From: Angelakisella sp.
GTDB lineage: Bacteria > Bacillota > Clostridia > Oscillospirales > Ruminococcaceae
Reading direction: 5' to 3'
NCBI GenBank assembly: GCA_022794295.1
Contig: JAAWEO010000026.1
Coordinates: 1 to 18,014 of the forward strand
Length of the DNA: 18,014 nt
A model generated the notes under the pieces. That model was not told the DNA's origin and searched no databases. It worked only from the letters and a program-made list of their open reading frames with translations. Below, piece by piece: positions 1 to 7,896 of this stretch. Position 1 is the stretch's first letter. Each line of letters begins with the position of its first letter. The translations under genes were made by a program, and so were the position numbers.

Positions 1-148
1 AGAAAGGAGAAGCCTGCTCGCCCCGCACCCAGCTACCCTGCAAATACACCCCAGTGGGGTGTTTTGCAATAACCGCCCCCCTCGAATGGACCGGCCCATA
101 AGGCCGGTCCATTCGACCCTCTAAAGGCCGCCCCCAGGCGGCCCCAAA
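1..148 (-). repeat. Three-hairpin dispersed repeat, copy A
   Basis: This stretch is the reverse complement, with few differences, of 7897-8041, so the two copies are inverted and about 7.9 kb apart. It holds three hairpins in a row. The first is a 13-bp stem with one bulge (39-52 with 56-68). The second is a perfect 15-bp stem with a 5-nt loop (82-96 with 102-116). The third is a 7-bp stem (126-132 with 137-143). Loop bases differ between copies while the stems are kept, which suggests the folded form matters. The repeat continues off the left edge of the window. I see no coding sequence in it. Confidence 0.8.
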
Positions 149-160
149 ACCGCCAGGACG

Positions 161-183
161 AAAAAGCGGCCCCGGCGGGCCGC
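161..183 (-). terminator. Rho-independent terminator of the small anchored protein
   Basis: On the minus strand a 7-bp GC stem (166-172 with 177-183, 4-nt loop) is followed directly by five T's (161-165). It lies 12 nt after the stop codon of the 196-387 gene. Confidence 0.8.
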
Positions 184-195
184 AGGCACTTGGTC

Positions 196-387
196 TTATT
201 TTTTCTTCCGGGTAAAGAAAAGCAGAGCCACGATTACCACCGCCGCAGCCCCCATCAGAATCAGGGCCAGGGTGACCATGCTGTTGTCCCCGGTGCAGGG
301 GTTTGCAACCCCTGCGGCAAAAGCCGGAACCGCCCCCGCGGCCAGAAGGGCCAGGGCGGTGAAAAGCATTCCCATAGTGCGCTTCAT
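196..387 (-). CDS. 63-aa sortase-anchored miniprotein
   Basis: The 63-residue product has a signal peptide at about 1-24 (KR, hydrophobic core, AFA cleavage motif). The motif NPCTGDNS follows at 29-36, then a membrane segment (about 38-57) and the tail RKKK. NPxTGDNS-membrane-basic tail is the usual sortase sorting signal of Oscillospiraceae surface proteins. Between signal cleavage and the sorting motif only about four residues remain, so the mature product would be a peptide of about eight residues if both cuts occur. A Cys sits at the variable x position of NPxTG. An AAGGAG site lies 10 nt before the ATG, and the gene has its own promoter and terminator, so it is a real monocistronic unit. 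It could instead stay as a single-pass membrane peptide. Function unknown. Confidence 0.75.
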   Translation of the reverse strand: MKRTMGMLFTALALLAAGAVPAFAAGVANPCTGDNSMVTLALILMGAAAVVIVALLFFTRKKK

Positions 388-470
388 TGTTTGCTATCTC
401 CTTTTCCGATAATACCGGGCGTCCCTTTGGCACCCGCTTCTGGAAGCCGAAATCTCTTCCCCTGTGATTT

Positions 471-498
471 ATTATATCATTTCAGGGGGGCGTGTCAA
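471..498 (-). promoter_or_regulatory. Strong sigma-A promoter for the miniprotein
   Basis: On the minus strand: TTGACA (498-493), 16-nt spacer, TATAAT (476-471), with a TG one base before the -10 (extended -10). The leader to the ATG at 387 is about 75 nt. Both hexamers are perfect consensus matches, suggesting high expression of a very small product. Confidence 0.8.
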
Positions 499-608
499 TC
501 ATGAAAAATTTTTCTTCCCCAAAAATTCCCTAAAAAACAACGGAACAGGAAACATCCAGAGGGCTCCCCCACTGCCGCCTCCGGCTGGCGAAGCCCGCTC
601 CGGAAGGG

Positions 609-644
609 CAAAAGCACCGGGGGAACACCAAAGTGCTCCCCCGG
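609..644 (-). terminator. Terminator after the DUF362 gene
   Basis: A 12-bp stem (617-628 with 633-644, one wobble pair, 4-nt loop) lies about 20 nt after the stop codon of the DUF362 gene. On the minus strand it is followed by TGCTTTTG, a modest T-run. It separates the DUF362 transcript from the downstream miniprotein gene. Confidence 0.6.
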
Positions 645-665
645 CCGGATCGGTTGGGAAACCGG

Positions 666-1775
666 TTATTTTACTGTGATCAGCTCATACTCCCGGGTAC
701 CCACCCCCATTGCTTCGGCGTGCTCCAGGCAGACCCGCCAGTCGGTGACCGGGAAAGCGGTGGTAAAGCGGTCAGAGGCAGGGTCGCTCCCCTCGATGAC
801 GCTGCCGGCCATGGGGGGCATTTTGTTGCAGGCGTCGGCACAGGCCTGGTCCAGAGCCACCGGGTCGAAGGAGGCGAAGAAGCCCACATCGGGGATTAGG
901 GGGATGTCGTTTTCCCCGTGGCAGTCGCAGAAGGGGGAAACGTCAATGACCAGGCTTACATGGAAGTGGGGGCGGCCATCCACCACGGCCCAGGCATACT
1001 CCGCCATCTTCTTCCCCAGGATCTCGCAGCTGTGGTCGCTGGGGGGCAGGATGGCATCGAAGTTGCAGGCGCCCAGGCAGCGGCCGCAGCCGACGCATTT
1101 GCCGTGGTCGATGGCGGCCTTCCGGCCCGAGTTAAAGGAGATGGCGTCGTGGGCGCACTGGCGGGTGCAGGCCCGGCAGCCGGTGCACCGGGACTGGTCC
1201 ACATGGGGCTTGCCGCTGGCGTGCTGCTCCATCTTGCCGGCGCGGCTGCCGCAGCCCATCCCCAGGTTTTTCAGGGCGCCGCCAAATCCCGCCTGCTCGT
1301 GGCCCTTAAAATGGTTCACCGAAATGATAATATCGGCGTCCATCACGGCGTGGCCGATCTTGGCCTCCTTGACATATTCCCCCCGGGGGACAGGGACCAG
1401 GGTCTCGTCGGTGCCCTTCAGGCCATCGGCAATGATCACCTGGCAGCCGGTGGTGGCAGGGCCAAAGCCGTGGAGCATGGCTACATCCAGGTGGTCAATG
1501 GCGTTTTTGCGGCTCCCCACATAAAGGGTATTGCAGTCGGTGAGGAAGGGGACTCCCCCCAGCTCCCGGACCAGATCGGCCACCACCTTGACGTAGTTGG
1601 GGCGCAGGTAGGCAAGGTTGCCCTCCTCCCCGAAATGGAGCTTCAGGGCGACAAACTTGTTTTCGAAGGGGATCTGTTCCATCCCGGCGGCCTGAAGGAG
1701 CTTGCGGAGCTTCAGCAGCAGGTTGGTGCCGGTATGGACATGAAGATCGGTGAAGTAAACCTTGGACGGACTCAT
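666..1775 (-). CDS. DUF362 family protein with two [4Fe-4S] clusters
   Basis: The 369-residue protein fits the DUF362 family: an N-terminal half with KLHFGE (about 45-50) and NHFKGHEQAGFGGALKNLGMG (about 154-174), then a ferredoxin-like insert. Cysteines 197/200/203/207 and 227/230/233/237 form two CxxCxxCxxxC motifs, each suited to bind a [4Fe-4S] cluster. A further CDC pair is at 283/285. No signal peptide is seen, so it is probably cytoplasmic. The family's reaction is not established; an electron-transfer role is inferred from the clusters. The ATG is supported by a GGAG site 8 nt upstream and a promoter at 1817-1845. It follows the hybrid kinase-DegV gene by 86 bp with no terminator visible between them, so some read-through from the kinase operon is possible. 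Confidence 0.9.
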   Translation of the reverse strand: MSPSKVYFTDLHVHTGTNLLLKLRKLLQAAGMEQIPFENKFVALKLHFGEEGNLAYLRPNYVKVVADLVRELGGVPFLTDCNTLYVGSRKNAIDHLDVAMLHGFGPATTGCQVIIADGLKGTDETLVPVPRGEYVKEAKIGHAVMDADIIISVNHFKGHEQAGFGGALKNLGMGCGSRAGKMEQHASGKPHVDQSRCTGCRACTRQCAHDAISFNSGRKAAIDHGKCVGCGRCLGACNFDAILPPSDHSCEILGKKMAEYAWAVVDGRPHFHVSLVIDVSPFCDCHGENDIPLIPDVGFFASFDPVALDQACADACNKMPPMAGSVIEGSDPASDRFTTAFPVTDWRVCLEHAEAMGVGTREYELITVK

Positions 1776-1816
1776 GGCGTTTTCTCCTTACTATTAAAGT
1801 ATAGATCGTCCCCTTT

Positions 1817-1845
1817 ATTTTACCCGATGGAAGGGGAAATGTAAA
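1817..1845 (-). promoter_or_regulatory. Sigma-A promoter for the DUF362 gene
   Basis: On the minus strand: TTTACA (1845-1840), 17-nt spacer, TAAAAT (1822-1817), about 42 nt before the ATG. A short dyad CTAT-N6-ATAG lies in the leader near 1791-1804. Confidence 0.6.
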
Positions 1846-1861
1846 CCTGCCGGGCAAAAAG

Positions 1862-4555
1862 CTATTCAATGGATTCCGGCATTTCCGAAAGGCGGATGAT
1901 CGCATCATTCTTCCGCATAAACAGCAGGCCGAAGGCCCCCGGCCCGCAGTTGCTGGCAATAGAGGAGGACGCCTTTTGCAGATACACCCGTTCAAAGGAG
2001 CCATACTGCTGCACCAGCTCCTGGATATACTGGAGCCGCTGGGCGTCCATCCCGGCGTAGGTGATAAACAGGATCCGCCGGTCGATGCTGCGGGAATCCC
2101 GGAACACCCGGCGCACATAGCTCCTGGCCATATAGGAAAAGTCGCCCATCCCCGCACCGGTGACCACCATCCGGCTCTTTCGCAGGGAGATAATGGGATG
2201 CAGCAGCAGGGCGTCGCAGATGGTTTTGATCTGCTTGGAGATCTGCCCTGCCTGGCACATCATGTGGGTGCTGTCGATAATAAAGGCCGAGGATATGTAT
2301 CCCCGCAGCCGCTTCAGCGCCCTGACGATATCGTCCTTGGGGACATGATTTTCTGCCATGGAGGCGGCGCAGAGCACCATCAGCCCCATGCTGCTGGACA
2401 GGTGCCCGGAATCCACCACTGTGACATTCTCGAAGGAGCGGGCGGCCTCCACGGCGTTATCGTATCCTTCGCTGGCGTGCTTGGCCATAGTGATGTGGAT
2501 GATGTTCTGGGCCTCGGACAGCCGCTGGGCAAAGAAGCTTTCGTAATCCTCCACCTCCGGCGGCTGGGAAAAGCCGTTCTTCCCCTGAGCCATGTACATC
2601 AGCAGCTCGTCGGACTTCAGCTCCACCTCGTCCAAAAAGCGTCCCTTTTCGGTACAGATGTAGTAGGGGCAGACTGCAATGCCAAAGGCCTGGAGCAGGG
2701 ATTGGGGCAGGTCGCAGACGCTGTCGGTGGTAATGGCCAGGGGCCGCCGCTGGGCCTGGTCAAAGATCAGCACATCCTTGCCGATCTCCGATTGGCTGGC
2801 CTCCTCGCTGAGCTTCACCAGGTTCTTGGGCAGGATGCTCAGCACCCCGGCCTCCAGCAGGGCGCCGCTGACCGGCTTAGCCAGGTATCCGCTGAAGCCC
2901 TCCCGCCGGTAGAGGAACTGGTTGTCGCTGCCGGCGTTGGCAGTCAGGGCGATCACCGGCACATCCTGGCAGAGCCCCCCTGGCTGGGTGCGCAGGGCGT
3001 GGAAGCACTGGATGCCATCCATCTCCGGCATCAGATGGTCCATGAGAATGGCGTCGTAGTGCTGCTTCTGGGTCAGGGCCAGGCACTCGGCACCGCTGCT
3101 GGCTGTATCCAGCTGGATCTTGGTGGCCGCCAGCAGCTTGCGCACCACCATCAGGTTCATGTCGTTGTCGTCCACCACCAGGATGTGGGCCTCCGGGGCC
3201 TCGAAGCTTTGGTGATACTGCTCCCCCTGGCGGATCTGCACCCGGGAGGCCAGGGAGAACTCTCCCAGGGCCTTGTCGTCCACAATGTCCTGCTCCAGCA
3301 TCACCAGGAAGGTGGAGCCCTGGGTATAGACGCTGTTGACGCTGATCTCGCCCCCCATGAGCTCCACCAGCTGGTGGACGATGCTCAGCCCCAGGCCGGT
3401 GCCCTCGATGTGGCGGTTCTTTTCCTCGTCCACCCGCTTGAAGGCGTTAAAGATATAGGGGATGTTCTCCTTCTTTACCCCCTGGCCGCTGTCCTCCACG
3501 GTGTACCAGACCCGCACCCGGTTCACCCTGCGGCGCTCACACCGGACAGAGAGCTTTACAAATCCCCTTTCCGTGTACTTAATGGCATTGTTCAGCAGGT
3601 TTATCAGGATCTGCTTGACCCGCACCTCGTCACCAAACAGCATACTGGGGATGGAGGGGTCCACATGGAGCTGGAACTCCAGCCCCTTCTCCTGGGCCTT
3701 GATCCAAATCATATTGACGATCTCGGAAAACAGCTTCCCGGTCTCATAGGAGACATTGACGATCTCCATTTTTCCGGATTTGATCTTGGACAGGTCCAGA
3801 ATGTCGTTGACCAGGGTGAGCAGCATCTTGCTGGCCCCCTGGATATTCCTGGCATTCTCTGCTACTTCATCCGAAATATCCCCCCGCAGGATGATCTCGT
3901 TGAGTCCGATGATGGTGTTAATGGGGGTTCGGATCTCGTGGCTCATGCTGGAGAAGAAGTTATTTTCGGCCCGGTTCAGCTCCTCGATCTCCTTCTTTTG
4001 CTGCTGGGTGATCTCGTTTTCCCGGTTATAAAGGCGGTTCAGGAAGAGCAGCAAAACACTGGAGAGCAGCCCCACCATCGTCACCGAAACAACAGAATCA
4101 AAGAAGGAGTGGCTCATTGCGTGCTGGGCCATATTCCCCAGGGCACGGAAGGCCACAAAGTAGCAGGCAATGATTTCCGCCACTGTCAGCAGGAAGAACA
4201 CCACCCTGCGGCGCCCCTCCAGGGTAAGACTGATATAGATAAAACAGATGACCCCCCACTCCGACACCCCGCTGTAAAACCCGCCTGCCGTAAAAAAGCT
4301 GAAGGGAAAAACCAACAGCAGCAGTATTACAATAATGGTGGCCCCGCAGGTGATACATTCCCTGCGGATGCTCAGCCTGACAATGACAGTTACAGCGGCC
4401 AGGCACGCCGCCAGGATCAGGAGATTGCCCAAATTCCTGCCCATGGGCAGGATAAAGATCAGCGCCACCATGCAGATACCAGTCACCACACGGAACATCC
4501 GCTCCCGCAGGCTGACCCGGTGGTCAAAGATGATCTCCAGCCATTTCTTTATCAC
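1862..4555 (-). CDS. Hybrid histidine kinase-receiver-DegV fusion
   Basis: The 897-residue protein begins with about five or six membrane segments (roughly 20-175), then a short coiled linker. The HisKA domain has SHEIRTP with phospho-acceptor His206. The HATPase domain has an N box (about 312-329), DSGQG (355-359) and GTGLGLS (385-391). The receiver (about 457-577) has acidic pair D462/D463, phospho-acceptor D506, T538 and K560. Residues about 604-895 form a full DegV/EDD domain: ITTDSVCDLP, FSQPP at 662-666, VVDSGHLSSSMG at 713-724 and GPGAFG near 871-876. DegV proteins (FakB) bind fatty acids for the kinase FakA. Two positions that contact the ligand carboxylate in FakB look changed: Thr of the TSQ motif is F662 and His before GPG is N869. 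The start is GTG with GGAG 10 nt upstream. It is third in a likely operon, 132 bp after the HPt-bearing kinase. I infer a membrane sensor whose output or co-sensor is a lipid-binding domain. Confidence 0.93.
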   Translation of the reverse strand: MIKKWLEIIFDHRVSLRERMFRVVTGICMVALIFILPMGRNLGNLLILAACLAAVTVIVRLSIRRECITCGATIIVILLLLVFPFSFFTAGGFYSGVSEWGVICFIYISLTLEGRRRVVFFLLTVAEIIACYFVAFRALGNMAQHAMSHSFFDSVVSVTMVGLLSSVLLLFLNRLYNRENEITQQQKKEIEELNRAENNFFSSMSHEIRTPINTIIGLNEIILRGDISDEVAENARNIQGASKMLLTLVNDILDLSKIKSGKMEIVNVSYETGKLFSEIVNMIWIKAQEKGLEFQLHVDPSIPSMLFGDEVRVKQILINLLNNAIKYTERGFVKLSVRCERRRVNRVRVWYTVEDSGQGVKKENIPYIFNAFKRVDEEKNRHIEGTGLGLSIVHQLVELMGGEISVNSVYTQGSTFLVMLEQDIVDDKALGEFSLASRVQIRQGEQYHQSFEAPEAHILVVDDNDMNLMVVRKLLAATKIQLDTASSGAECLALTQKQHYDAILMDHLMPEMDGIQCFHALRTQPGGLCQDVPVIALTANAGSDNQFLYRREGFSGYLAKPVSGALLEAGVLSILPKNLVKLSEEASQSEIGKDVLIFDQAQRRPLAITTDSVCDLPQSLLQAFGIAVCPYYICTEKGRFLDEVELKSDELLMYMAQGKNGFSQPPEVEDYESFFAQRLSEAQNIIHITMAKHASEGYDNAVEAARSFENVTVVDSGHLSSSMGLMVLCAASMAENHVPKDDIVRALKRLRGYISSAFIIDSTHMMCQAGQISKQIKTICDALLLHPIISLRKSRMVVTGAGMGDFSYMARSYVRRVFRDSRSIDRRILFITYAGMDAQRLQYIQELVQQYGSFERVYLQKASSSIASNCGPGAFGLLFMRKNDAIIRLSEMPESIE

Positions 4556-4687
4556 GTAATGTCTTCTCCTTTCGGAAAGATAGGCCCGGGCGGTGTTGCC
4601 CCAAGCGGTTGAAAATCCTCTCTCCGGCGAACTCTGTTCCCATACAAAGCTGCTCGACCGGTGACACCGCCACCCGGCCGGAGGGCT

Positions 4688-7222
4688 CTACAGCCCGGCG
4701 ATGTTCTCGCAAACCTCCCGGTACAGGCGCAGCAGGCCGGGGTGGTGCTTGCTGATGTACTCTGCGTCCCCCCTCTTTCCTGCCTGCTCCAGGGCCTTGG
4801 CGTGCTCGGACAGCTGCTCCGCGCCAATGGTCAGGGAGGTGCTCTTCAGGGCGTGGACCTTGGTGGCATAGTCCTTCCAGTTGGCCGCCTCGTACAGGGC
4901 GTCGATCTCCTCCATCTTCTCCTTCCCCTGGGAATAGAAGATCTGGAGCATCTCCAGGTAGAAGTCCTCCTCGCCGCAGCAGTAATCCAGCCCTTTGTCC
5001 ACATTGATCCCCGCCCACACCAGCTGGGCATAGGGAAGGGCGGTATTTTTTGCCGGCTCCTGGGGTTCTTCCGGGGCCGGGGCCTCTGTTCTCTCCTCCG
5101 GCCGGCGGGCTTCTTCCGGGACGGTCTCCTCTGCCTCCGGATCCTCCCGTTCCGACGGTCCCCCTATGTACTGGATGCAGCGGGGGGGCAGGATCTTGCG
5201 CAGGACCCGCTCCAGCATCGTCCGTTCAATAGGCTTCGGAATAAACTCGGTAAAGCCCTCGCTGCGGAACATCTCCCGGGCGCCGCTGATGGTGTTCGCC
5301 GTCAGGGCGATCACCGGCAGGTCCCGGTAGATCCCGCCCCGCATCTCCCGAAGGCGGCGCAACGTCTCCACCCCGTCAAAGCCCGGCATCATGTGGTCCA
5401 GGAAGACGATGTCATAGCTGCACCCGGCACACATCTCCAGGGCCTCCATGCCGCTGAGGCAGGTATCCACCTGGATGCCGTAGCTACCAAGGACCCCCTT
5501 GGCCACCACCAGGTTCATCTCCTCGTCGTCCACCACCAGCACCCGGACCTCTGTACAGGTAAAGGGCCGGTCTCCCACCGCCTGGGCTTCCTTAAAGCCG
5601 TTTTCCTCGATTTCGCCGTTAAAGAGGTTTACCACCGAGATGGCGGAGAAGGGCTTGCGGATGACCAGCAGGCGGCTCTCCCGGTCCAGGGCGTAGTCCT
5701 TTTCCGCAATGATCACCACCCGGAGCTTATTGGTCAGCTCCTCATAATAGGAGCTGTTCTCCTCGTACTCCTCCTGGGCGATTACCACGTGGGTCAGGGG
5801 GTGGCTGCGCTGTAATTTCAGCAGTCCCTCAAAGTTATGGGCCTGGTATCCCTCAATGCCCAGCCCCTCCACCAGGTGCAGGATCAGCTTGTCATAAAAG
5901 AGCCGTACCTCGTCGCAGTTGTATTTTTCCGGCCGGAAGTAGCAGGCAACGCAGAACTCGCTTGCGTGGGCCAGGGAGAGGCTGGGGGAATCGTCCACCA
6001 CCCCCTGGGGGATGGAGATATGGGCCTGGAGCCCCTGCTGGCCCAGGCTCTCGAAATGGATAAAGCCGCCCATGGCGTGGAGCAGGCCCCGGACGATGGG
6101 AATGCCCAGCCCCAGCCCCCCGGCAAAGCGGCTGCTGCCGGTGTCCGCCTGGTAGAAGTCGTCGTACATCTGGGACAGCTGGGCAGCGGTCATGCCGATG
6201 CCGGTGTCGATAATGTCGATCAGCAGGTTGATGCCGTAGATCTCCTGCCGGTAGCCGATGCTGACATTGATCCCGCCCTCCTCTGTAAACTTGATGGAGT
6301 TTTCCAGGAGGGCCTTCATGACATGGGTGATCTTTTCCGCATCCCCCACCAGCACCGCCGGCACATGGGGGTCGATGTCAAAAACCAGCTCCAGCTGATT
6401 TTTGGCGCTCTGGATAGCGGTAGCCGTCACCACATCCACCAGCACAGAGGTGATCATGTACTCCTCCTGGGCCGGAGCCAGGGAGCCCTCCGCGATTTCG
6501 GTATAATCCAGAATATTGCTGATATGGTTGGAAAGGCGCTTGCCCGCCAGCTGGATGGACTGGATATCCTCCCGGATCTCCGGGGAAATGTCCTTTTCCA
6601 GGATGATCTCGCTGATGCCCATCACCATATTGATGGGGGTCCGGAACTCGTGGGAAACATTGGAAAGGAGGGTAACGTTCTCCCGCCCTGCTGTTTCCAG
6701 CTGTTCCAGCACCCGGGTATGCCGGTACTGCTCTGTCAGCCTGCGGTTGATGCGGTACCTGGCGATCCCCACCGCCCCAAGGACCACCACGCCGCCCAGA
6801 ACCAGGCGCATGATCACCTGGGCCCGCATATAGGGGGTGATGGTGTGCAGGATGAAGCCGTGGTAAAAGAGGACCATGACATACAAAGCGGCCGTTACAT
6901 ATAACAGCCGCTTTCGGTCCAGCATAGAAAAAACAAAGATAATAATGCAGGCCACAGCCGGAACGTCAAACAGGGTGGCAGTATGGGCCCCGAAAAACAA
7001 AAACTCCACCAGCATCAGCCCGGCGCACAGGTTCTCGTACAGCTTCACCTGGTCGCTTCTGCTGATGTGCAGGTACCAGACGCCTACACAGCCGGCAGCC
7101 ACCAGGGGGACCATCCAAAGCTCCCAGGACATGATGAGTGTGGTCAGAATCAGGATGGTGCTGAAGACCGTGATCACCAGGGCCAGAAGCAGGTGCTTGC
7201 TGGTCTGCTTATCCGCTTTCAT
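4688..7222 (-). CDS. Hybrid histidine kinase with HPt domain
   Basis: The 844-residue protein has about six membrane segments (11-155), HisKA with SHEFRTP (His191), and an HATPase domain with an N box (about 296-313), DTGIGM (339-344) and GGLGLGI (368-374). Region 420-530 resembles a receiver without a phospho-acceptor (Q483/E484 where Asp is expected; KP-like K523). A complete receiver spans 560-678 (D565/D566, D609, T641, K663). A linker rich in Glu and Pro (690-725) leads to a C-terminal HPt domain with HALKSTS (His790). This is the standard His-Asp-His phosphorelay layout. No extracellular sensing domain is evident; sensing may occur within the membrane segments. Its ATG overlaps the stop of the response regulator by four bases (ATGA), so they are translationally coupled. 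The HPt could pass phosphate to the small receiver, or exchange it with the receiver of the DegV-fused kinase. Confidence 0.93.
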   Translation of the reverse strand: MKADKQTSKHLLLALVITVFSTILILTTLIMSWELWMVPLVAAGCVGVWYLHISRSDQVKLYENLCAGLMLVEFLFFGAHTATLFDVPAVACIIIFVFSMLDRKRLLYVTAALYVMVLFYHGFILHTITPYMRAQVIMRLVLGGVVVLGAVGIARYRINRRLTEQYRHTRVLEQLETAGRENVTLLSNVSHEFRTPINMVMGISEIILEKDISPEIREDIQSIQLAGKRLSNHISNILDYTEIAEGSLAPAQEEYMITSVLVDVVTATAIQSAKNQLELVFDIDPHVPAVLVGDAEKITHVMKALLENSIKFTEEGGINVSIGYRQEIYGINLLIDIIDTGIGMTAAQLSQMYDDFYQADTGSSRFAGGLGLGIPIVRGLLHAMGGFIHFESLGQQGLQAHISIPQGVVDDSPSLSLAHASEFCVACYFRPEKYNCDEVRLFYDKLILHLVEGLGIEGYQAHNFEGLLKLQRSHPLTHVVIAQEEYEENSSYYEELTNKLRVVIIAEKDYALDRESRLLVIRKPFSAISVVNLFNGEIEENGFKEAQAVGDRPFTCTEVRVLVVDDEEMNLVVAKGVLGSYGIQVDTCLSGMEALEMCAGCSYDIVFLDHMMPGFDGVETLRRLREMRGGIYRDLPVIALTANTISGAREMFRSEGFTEFIPKPIERTMLERVLRKILPPRCIQYIGGPSEREDPEAEETVPEEARRPEERTEAPAPEEPQEPAKNTALPYAQLVWAGINVDKGLDYCCGEEDFYLEMLQIFYSQGKEKMEEIDALYEAANWKDYATKVHALKSTSLTIGAEQLSEHAKALEQAGKRGDAEYISKHHPGLLRLYREVCENIAGL

Positions 7223-7581
7223 TTCTTCTCAAACTCCTTTGCGACCCGTTTCAGCAGCTCCTGGGGGAGGAAGGGCTTTTTCAGGTAATTCACCGCCCCC
7301 AGCTTGATGGCGTTCATAACATCATCCTTATCCCCGGAGGCTGTCAGGAAAATTACCGGTATCTTCACCGAGAATTTCTGCATCTGCTCAAAGGTCTCGA
7401 TGCCGTTCATCCCCGGCATTTCGATATCCAGAAGGACCAGGTCCACTACCTCCTCCTCCAGCATTTCCAGGGCATCGGCACCGGACTCCGCGAGGAGCAC
7501 ATCGTAACACTTTTCCAGGATCTTCTTGGTTCGGATCAGGTTCATTTTGTCGTCATCCACCACTAAAATTCGTTCTTGCAT
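7219..7581 (-). CDS. Single-domain (receiver-only) response regulator
   Basis: The 120-residue protein is a lone CheY-like receiver: acidic pair D9/D10, phospho-acceptor D52, T80 and K102 are all present. It has no DNA-binding or enzymatic output domain. It is first in the operon with an AGGAGG site just before the ATG, and its stop overlaps the start of the HPt kinase. By analogy with Spo0F-type relays it may shuttle phosphate between kinases and an HPt protein, or act by protein contact. Its target is not encoded next to it. The sequence does not show whether the DegV-fused kinase or the HPt kinase is its main partner. Confidence 0.93.
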   Translation of the reverse strand: MQERILVVDDDKMNLIRTKKILEKCYDVLLAESGADALEMLEEEVVDLVLLDIEMPGMNGIETFEQMQKFSVKIPVIFLTASGDKDDVMNAIKLGAVNYLKKPFLPQELLKRVAKEFEKK

Positions 7582-7603
7582 GGGGGCTCCTCCTTCACTC
7601 TGC

Positions 7604-7620
7604 GGGGGCCAAAGACCCCC
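7604..7620 (-). promoter_or_regulatory. GC hairpin in the leader of the phosphorelay operon
   Basis: In the minus-strand leader, GGGGG (7620-7616) can pair with CCCCC (7608-7604). The same G-run could pair instead with the CCCCC that lies between the ribosome site and the ATG (7582-7586). The two pairings exclude each other, so this could influence translation start. No regulator or ligand is implied by the sequence. Confidence 0.3.
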
Positions 7621-7649
7621 ATAATATCTTTTAAAATACTCTGTTAAAT

Positions 7650-7678
7650 ATTCTACTATATTACAGCGGCAAAATCAA
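7650..7678 (-). promoter_or_regulatory. Probable promoter of the phosphorelay operon
   Basis: On the minus strand: TTGATT (7678-7673), 17-nt spacer, TAGAAT (7655-7650), giving a leader of about 60 nt to the response-regulator ATG. The surrounding DNA is notably AT-rich for this window. Confidence 0.55.
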
Positions 7679-7831
7679 GCCCTGTTACAGGCTATACAGG
7701 CTATACAGGCCGGAATCACCAAACCTTTGCCCTTTGCCAAGCCGGTTCTTTGTGGCCCTGGTTTGTTTGCACGGCAATGCTGTGTGCTGCTGGGGCATAG
7801 CTGCTCCCTGGAAAAGAGGGGGGCAGGTGGA

Positions 7832-7860
7832 TTGATTCCCGGGGCGGGGCGTGGTATACT
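7832..7860 (+). promoter_or_regulatory. Plus-strand promoter towards the repeat cluster and rsmA
   Basis: TTGATT (7832-7837), 17-nt spacer, TATACT (7855-7860). The GC-rich spacer motif GGGGCGGGGCG recurs about 40 bp downstream (7881-7891). Transcription from here would pass through the multi-hairpin region and could reach rsmA about 530 nt later, or produce a separate non-coding RNA. Confidence 0.45.
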
Positions 7861-7896
7861 TTTCCCTGGACAAGTTTAAAGGGGCGGGGCGATTCC

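Noticed and set aside
1976..4612. An 878-codon plus-strand open frame opposite the DegV-fused kinase
   Set aside because: It is the antisense shadow of a GC-rich gene; its product is low-complexity (rich in His, Gln, Gly, Leu) and has no ribosome site or domain, while the minus strand has full kinase, receiver and DegV motifs.
7687..7710. Tandem 9-mer AGGCTATAC x2 plus a partial third unit
   Set aside because: Too short and too few units for a CRISPR or a satellite; no spacer structure.
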